DNA from: Parus major
Taxonomy: Eukaryota > Chordata > Aves > Passeriformes > Paridae
Direction of reading: 5' to 3'
Length of the DNA stretch: 64,000 nucleotides
Assembly (NCBI RefSeq): GCF_001522545.3
Contig: NC_031799.1
Span: 31,088,896-31,152,895 of the forward strand
In this document: piece by piece, positions 57,801 to 64,000 of the stretch
Layout: every line of letters starts with the position of its first letter
How positions within the stretch are numbered: position 1 is the first letter of the stretch
Made by a program: the position numbers and the translations under genes
Notes under the pieces: generated by a model
What the model was told of the DNA's origin: nothing
Database searches by the model: none
Seen by the model: only the letters and a program-made list of their open reading frames with translations

Positions 57801-58418
57801 GAATGCTTCATTCTAAAGGTGAGAGGAGTTATAGTTCAATTTAGTGTTCCTCCTGTATAGTCCTAATTATTACAATAAACAATAAAAATATGTTCAAATA
57901 GAAAATTCCAGGTTTGTAAAACACTTGGAAGACTTGCTGTGTTAAAGGCTGTTACCAGACAGCAAACCTAGTACATGCAATCATGCTATATGCATTTCAA
58001 TAGAATTTAAGAGAAATGGAGCTTGTAATATTCTTACAAGACAGAGGATCAATGTATGTAAACAAAGTATTTTTTACTGATTTTCTGTAAACCTTGGCAG
58101 GGGCTATACTGCTATGTTACTATATATGTATATGTTAATCTATAGTATTTAAGCTTAAAGGACTTGAAATACAATTCTCATAGTTGTCTAAAACAGTAAA
58201 ATTATAGTTGGTAATTGTTCACATGACAGTAGTAACACTGTTTTCTAATTGCTTGTGAGTATTAACAAACTTATTTCGCTATGTTGCCCAATAAACAAAA
58301 GCATGTCTCTGTTACAGATTTTAATGTTTTTATGATACGGGAGAATCATCTTGGAAGCTTGCTAAGTAAATGTATATATAGTCAACGATTCATTCTCCAG
58401 AGTTTATAGTTTATGCAG

Positions 58419-58490
58419 CTTAAAAAGCTGCCTGTTGGCCATCATGAGTTCATCCTCTCCAGTCAGCTGCACCGTTACAGAAGCTAGAAG
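58419..58490 (+). CDS. CCDC171: CCDC171 first coding exon
   Basis: Acceptor tttatgcag at 58,418, ATG at 58,444, donor AGAAG|gtaagc at 58,491. The 25 bases before the ATG are 5' UTR. It encodes MSSSSPVSCTVTEAR. An alternative acceptor (ctccag at 58,400) would only lengthen the UTR. Confidence 0.75.
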
Positions 58491-61400
58491 GTAAGCTTCA
58501 TTTCTGTATTTTTAAGTCCAGTAATATAGTTCTTGATTTTTGTGGTTTGTTTTCTAGATCCCTGAAATTATGTAACTCAGGCTGAAAAAGAACCAGATAC
58601 AGTGGTTATACAGATACAGATACATATGCCATGTCAATACAGTTACTAGATCTTAGAGTTATGGAATGGCCAGGGTTGGAACAGACCTCAAAGATCATTG
58701 AAGTCCAACCCTTTGCTCTGGACAAGGTCATCTTTCACTAGATGAGATTGCTCAGACCATCATTCACCTTGGCCTTGAGCCAGCTGCAAGGAATGTGGCA
58801 ACCATAGCTTGTCTGGGCAATCTGTTTCAGTGCCTCACCACACTCACAGTAAAGGATTTTTCTAATATCTAATCTAAATCTACTCTCTTTTTTACTTACA
58901 GCCTTTCTCTCTTGTCCTGTCACTTCCTGCTCTTGTAAATAGTCTCTCTCCATCACTCTTGTAGGCTCCCTTCAGGTACTGGAAGGCCACAATTAGCTCA
59001 CTCTGAAGCATTCTCTTTTCCAGGTTGTGCAAACCCATTTCCCTCAATCTTTCACCAGTTCACCTCAGGAAAAGTGCTCTATCCTGCAAATCAACTTCTT
59101 GGGCATCCTCTGGACATGCTCCAACAGTTCCATGTCCTTCCTGTGCCGGGGACCCCAAAGCTGATGCAGGGTTCCAGGTGGGGTCTCAGCAGAGCAGAGC
59201 AGAGGGGCAGAATCCCCTCCCTGGCCCTGCTGCCCACACTGCTCTGGAAGCAGCCCAGGACACGTTTGGCTCTCTGGGCTGGGAGTGCCCATGGCTGGGT
59301 CATGTCCAGCCTCCCATCCACCAGCACCCCCAAGTCCTTCTGGGTCAGGCTATTCTGATCTGTCCATCCCCAGCCTGTGCTGGGGGCTTGCCCTGACCCA
59401 GGTGCAGTGCCTTGTACTGGGTCTTGGTATGCCTCCTGAGATGCCCATGGGCCCACTTCTTGAGCTTGTTCAGATCCCCCTGGATGGCATCCCATCCTTC
59501 AGGTGTGTCAACTGCACTCAGCTTGGTGTCACCTGAAAACCTGTTAAGAAAGTAGTTGATCCCTTTGTGTCATTAATGAAGATACTAAATAATACTGGTC
59601 CCAGTATGGTTGCTGAGGGACACCACTTGTCACTGATGTCCTTTGGGACTCTGAGCCATTAATCATATCCTGTGGATGTTACTGTCCAACAGTTCTCATA
59701 TCCACTAGTGGTGAGTCCACTCATCAAATCCATCTCTCCAATTTAGAGAGAAGGCTGTTGTCAAAGGCTTTACAGAAGCCCAGATAAATGCCATCTGTAG
59801 GCCTTCCTTTGTCCATTGATGTTGTCAAGTTACCAGATGATTAATTGTCTACACCTGGTGAGCTAATACAATGCTTGTTCTCCTAAAACCATTGGCCTGT
59901 GGAGCTGCACAATGCCTATTGTGTAAGAAGAACTGGAAGTTCACTAGCCACAGTGCCCTGACAGTGTGACTATGTCAGCTCTAACACTGGGGTCCCTGGC
60001 CACTATGGACTACCAGAGGGACCCCCAGGACAGAAGAATACATGTATGAAGGAGAGGGAAAATACTTAAATGATAGTGCAGAAACAATTATAATGTGTAT
60101 TTTTATTCTGGGACAATCAATGACCATGCATGTAAAATACAGTATATAAACAGGAACTTTCCTATACTCAACATGCAAGACTGTAGGAGGAGCTACTGCC
60201 TTGTGTGTCTGGCTGAAAAAAGAATGCCTGCTTCTTAATGCTACATTGCTTTTAAGGAGTTTTTTATTTTATTGAATTTTTGGTAGCAGTCACTTCATCA
60301 TTGCATGTGTGCTTATTGGCCATCTGATGTGCAAGTATTCTCACATGGGCATAGGAGACATGACTGAGGTAATTTCTGTCTCTATTTGGGAGCAATATCA
60401 TGGGGTTCCAGAAGGGCTTTCTGCAATGGCTGTGGGGGGGAAAGGTTGGTTGTAGGTCTTGCACATGGCTCTTATTTTGTTTAACCTGATACGTGTTTGA
60501 TCTTTGGCACAATTAAAGTCAACTTTAATTCATTCTGTTTATCTTAACTGTGAGAGCTATTTGTCACTGTTTAAAAGCTGACTGTAAAAACCTGCTGGTT
60601 GTATAGAAATAGCAAAATTCAATGATTATTGTTATTCTTATTCCTATTCTTATTATTATGCAGTTTACAGGTGCTCATGAAACAAAATTTATTTTTGTCT
60701 TTTTTTTTTCTTTTATATGTTTTCTATATTCTTTACACATATATTTGTATCTGTGTAGCCTATCACAGTATTTGTAGCTAGCATTTTACGTACTCTGTTA
60801 GACAGAAAGACAAAATAAATTCCCCACTGTCTGCAAGCTGGGGGTCCAGGGTTAGATTTTGGACACACCAAGGTTGAAACTAGCTCTCTGAGACACATAA
60901 ACATAAACTTTGTTTTCATAAACAAAGTTTAGTTCCTATCTAAAAGGAGGGAATTCAAGGACGGTTGAATTGGGAGGAAATTACCTTACTGCTTATGTAT
61001 GTAATTGGGGATTTTTGTCGGATATGCCAATTTGCTAAACATTGCTAAAAATAGTATGGGTGTTATGCTATGTCCACATCTTCAATGTTTTTCACATGGC
61101 AAATTATGCACCTAAGGATCCTTAGAAAGGTAACCCCTTTTTATCACCTGACTGTGGGTAGCTCATGACTTTAGGACAAGTGAAAAGGCTTCACTCTCGC
61201 TGTTCAGTTTCTTCTTATTTCCTTTATGACTTACCACCATATTTTCTTATTGCATTAGCTAAGGTTGCTTAAAATAATGATATGTGGTTTTATTTACCTG
61301 GGTACTGATTGTTTGCCCTTTGGGACAGTGTTGGTTCCTCTGGGTATGGGTATCATAGTAAGAACTATGATACATGGAAATCTCGTAATGTGCCAGTAGT

Positions 61401-62983
61401 TTACTTGTTAATACATGTGGGTTCTAATGATCCGTATCTCTTACATTAAAAAAAAAGAAACAGAAATTGTGTTAAGTACATGGCACCCTGTGGAACAATT
61501 ACTGATGACATACAATTATTCAGATCACACAGATGAAGTTCATCTTGTTTTTAAATGAAGATTTGACAGAATTTATTAAATTGTAAAATATTTATAGGCT
61601 GTAGGTAAAAACCTGAAATTTCATCATTTTTTGTTATTAATGTCTTTAAAGGCTACATTTAATCTAGAATACTGTTCCCCTTGTTGGTGACATATATATT
61701 AGTCAACTTGTGTGAGAAAACATATCATCAGGTGAAGGTTTTAGTTGTGAAACATGTTAATGGTGCCTGTACATAAATCTAGGAGTAAAGTGACTTTTTT
61801 TTTTATTTAGAGAAACCCAGTATAAAGGAATTTGTTATTTTTTTTCTGTAAAATGTATTAATTTTTTTCTGTAATTTTCTGTGTTTTTTTTCTGTAATTA
61901 ATACTTAAGACTTAATGTAGACCAAGGTAAGCTCTTTTAGTACTTTCAGCTCTGCATGAAATGATGCCAATTTTTTGTTTAATTTAGCCATGTTTCTTTT
62001 TACAATTTAGTTCATATTTTGTTGCCCTGTTCACTTTTGTGTGGAGCAACTGATTATTACAGCCATTCATACACAGTTCTATTAATTTGAAAAGCAACTT
62101 ATATCAAATAATGTGAACACTGAGTTTCAGCTCCTGAAATCCTTTGAGTTGTCTACTTTGAAGTAATAATATTTGATTGCAAGATTATTAAACTAGTTAA
62201 TTTAACATGTATTTTTATATTAATTTTTCACTCCCTACATAAAAGCTTGTTTTGATTATTTTGGTATTACTAGTGATGCTCAGAGGCAACTCCTGTTACC
62301 TGCCAAGTAGATTTTCTTTAGGCTGAAAAAATAATGGAAATAACAAGAGTATTTTAAAGGACTAGATCTTTAGTTTGTATTTTATTTGTAATTAGTTTGT
62401 ATGTAATTTAGATGCATATATTTTTAAAAACAAAGTCTGAGTGAGACTTATTATTTTTTTCCACATTTATGCATTTGTGACACTGATGTTTTTAAGACAG
62501 CAATCCATGTTAAAAAATGAGCCTTACTGAAGAGACAAACAGAAACTTGTTAGTCATTTTAATATATAGTATTGGAATGATGTTTTTAAGCATCCTGGAA
62601 GTTTATTAATCAAAATAATGAAAAATAATTAAAAGCATGCTTAAATCAACCAAGGGAAATTCAAAGTTCATATCCGATTGAGTTACTCCTTCTACATCTC
62701 TCATAGTTTTGCATAATAAGTTACAGTTGGTGTAGTTTTAGGTAAGAGAATGTATAGAGCTTTGGACCCACTTTCTGATAATTGAAATAGAGGAGCATTA
62801 AAACTTAAAAAGAATGCTTATGTTTTTTTTAAAACAACAATATTTTGCAGCTTACATAATGAGGAATGCGAGTTACTACAGAAGAGCAATGAATTGGAAT
62901 TGGATGCTGTTTTATGTCTGAGATGGAAACTTCTTCAAGCTAAAAAAGAAAATTTAGACTTAACTATTCAACATAATCAAGAA
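58444..62983 (+). CDS. CCDC171: CCDC171, N-terminal part (coiled-coil protein)
   Basis: Two coding exons (58,444-58,490 and 62,851-62,983) join in frame (AG|C) to give about 60 residues, then continue off the right edge. The product starts MSSSSPVSCTVTEARSLHNE. It continues into CLRWKLLQAKKENLDLTIQH, which parallels the human CCDC171 segment with an LRKKLHWAKKEKLEIT... core. Heptad-like Leu/Ile spacing suggests the start of the long coiled coil. The first 15 residues do not resemble the human N-terminus. CCDC171 is a large (about 1,300-residue) coiled-coil protein of uncertain function. Position and strand agree with human synteny (divergent from PSIP1). Confidence 0.88.
58491..62850 (+). other. 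CCDC171: CCDC171 intron 2
   Basis: Contains the CR1 copy. Near 61,830-61,910 the phrase 'tttttctgtaa' recurs several times in a T-rich patch. No other feature was recognised in 59,970-62,840. Confidence 0.6.
58655..59965 (-). mobile_element. CR1 LINE, 1.3-kb copy
   Basis: Starts agagttatggaatggccagg with 'gttggaacagacctcaaaga' (CR1 3' end reversed). It continues in order through 'ttctcttttccaggttgtgc', 'ggggtctcagcagagcagag', 'ttgttcagatccccctggat' and 'ggacaccacttgtcactgat' to about 59,965. Frames are broken. Confidence 0.9.
62851..62983 (+). CDS. CCDC171: CCDC171 second coding exon
   Basis: Acceptor tattttgcag, donor CAAGAA|gtaagg, 133 nt. It encodes LHNEECELLQKSNELELDAV and then LCLRWKLLQAKKENLDLTIQ, ending HNQE in phase 0. 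Confidence 0.9.
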
Positions 62984-64000
62984 GTAAGGACTTGTTTTCC
63001 ATTTGACTTATTTTACTCTTGGAATGTCATATTTCAATACTCTCACATGGTGGATCAAAATCATGATCAGAAGCTGGAAAATACCAAGAAACGTGTCACT
63101 CTAGGGACCTCTCATACCTGTTCATAGATACTGTTACCACCTCTGCTGTCACTGTTAATAGTTAAAGGTGGGTAGGTAACTCAAGTGCTTCTCGACAGCA
63201 AAATGCATAAGAATCTTATGCATCCCAAGCTCAATGTAAGAGATGGTTTGTTTGTTTGTTTTTAATCCAGATAGTTCCATGTATCCATTTTTTGCAATCA
63301 CACCACAGTTGATAAGGCAATTATAAAATAAAAATGTAACTGAAGCACAAGAGCAAGTCATTGTGGGAGAAGCAGGCATCTCAATTTGCGTACATACCCA
63401 GATAATAAATATATTATTAATGATATATTTATTAATATATATTATTAAGATAAATAAATATATAATGGGACAACAAACTTGATTTATTGGTTGTATTTAG
63501 CCAAAACCAGATGAATGAGCACCCACATCAACTGCTCCTGGCAGACTGTGTAGAGCAGAATGCTACCTGTAGTAGTAATAATAGTTCTTCAGCAGCGTAG
63601 TTTAAACCAGATTAGCATTAGCAAATGTGGGAAGTGTGCCTAGCAGCAATATACTGAAACTGATTACAACTTAGTACCAACCTTTTCCTGTGTTTGTTAG
63701 TGGGGAAACTGATATTCAAATTAAAGAAAAGATTAATTCAGTATATTCTTAATGCTACTTCATTTCAACACTAGTTTGCTACAACATCATAGAGGAAATC
63801 CTTTGTAATGTGGGTGATTTCCCATGTGTGAAGTTCTCATTAACAAGAATATTGCTACTTTGTGGATGTTTTGAAGGAATATGTATTTTACTTTCCACCT
63901 TCTTGTGCTGAAATATCTTGAACTTGATTTTCTGAATCCAGTTTTTGGCAGCAAATATTGATTCTCAGCCTATATAAGATTCCTTTTGGAAGTGTTTTCT
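62984..64000 (+). other. CCDC171: CCDC171 intron 3 (partial)
   Basis: Runs off the right edge. An AT-only patch rich in short palindromes lies at about 63,405-63,465. Nothing else recognised. Confidence 0.6.

Larger units (their letters stand above)
55367..58418 (+). other. CCDC171: CCDC171 intron 1 (tentative)
   Basis: Besides the two CR1 pieces and the 19-bp duplication, AT-rich sequence with no recognised feature. Confidence 0.5.

Noticed and set aside
59025..59536. Overlapping frames of 80-134 codons near 59.1-59.5 kb
   Set aside because: They translate the CR1 LINE copy at 58,655-59,965 in several frames. The repeat is GC-rich and poor in stops but its real frame is broken.

Overview
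This is an animal nuclear-genome window with split genes, GT-AG introns, CpG-island promoters and many CR1 LINE fragments. The CR1 content, the LTR types and the gene order indicate a bird. Which bird cannot be settled from the sequence, although a songbird or other neoavian is plausible. The order SNAPC3 - PSIP1 - CCDC171 matches human 9p22. From established synteny this block is expected on the avian Z chromosome. That is inference, since nothing in the window itself shows sex linkage.

Layout. Positions 1-12,040 hold the 3' two thirds of SNAPC3 (+ strand): seven coding exons (280 residues), a TGA stop at 11,446-11,448 and a polyadenylation signal at 12,016. Its 5' exons lie left of the window. 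Positions 12,040-17,390 are intergenic, with a T-rich 150-bp tandem duplication and a ~1.9-kb CR1 copy that keeps recognisable reverse-transcriptase remnants. Positions ~17,400-51,630 hold the complete coding set of PSIP1 (LEDGF/p75-like, - strand). I placed 16 coding exons, with splice phases that agree throughout, giving a 573-residue protein with a PWWP domain, acidic and basic charged linkers, a nuclear localisation signal, two AT-hooks and the integrase-binding domain. Its introns carry CR1 fragments, several LTRs and a 143-base assembly gap. A GC-rich CpG island with PSIP1's 5' end spans ~51,400-52,930. A second CpG island at ~55,100-55,440 starts CCDC171 (+ strand). Its first coding exon (58,444-58,490) and second coding exon (62,851-62,983) are in the window, and the rest runs off the right edge.

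The three genes are unrelated in pathway. SNAPC3 is a subunit of the snRNA promoter-binding complex. PSIP1 is a chromatin-tethering transcription coactivator. CCDC171 is a poorly characterised coiled-coil protein. SNAPC3 and PSIP1 converge tail to tail, and PSIP1 and CCDC171 diverge head to head across ~3.5 kb. No CRISPR array, operon, tRNA or rRNA was seen.

The most useful second-look items are: a (TG)n/(TA)n microsatellite directly upstream of a skippable 105-nt SNAPC3 exon; a 39-codon phase-0 PSIP1 exon that appears additional to human p75; a templated fold-back insertion inside a CR1 copy; an identical recent 150-bp tandem duplication; and two LTRs with an unusually tight TATA-to-AATAAA arrangement. 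I found no clearly undescribed biological system.
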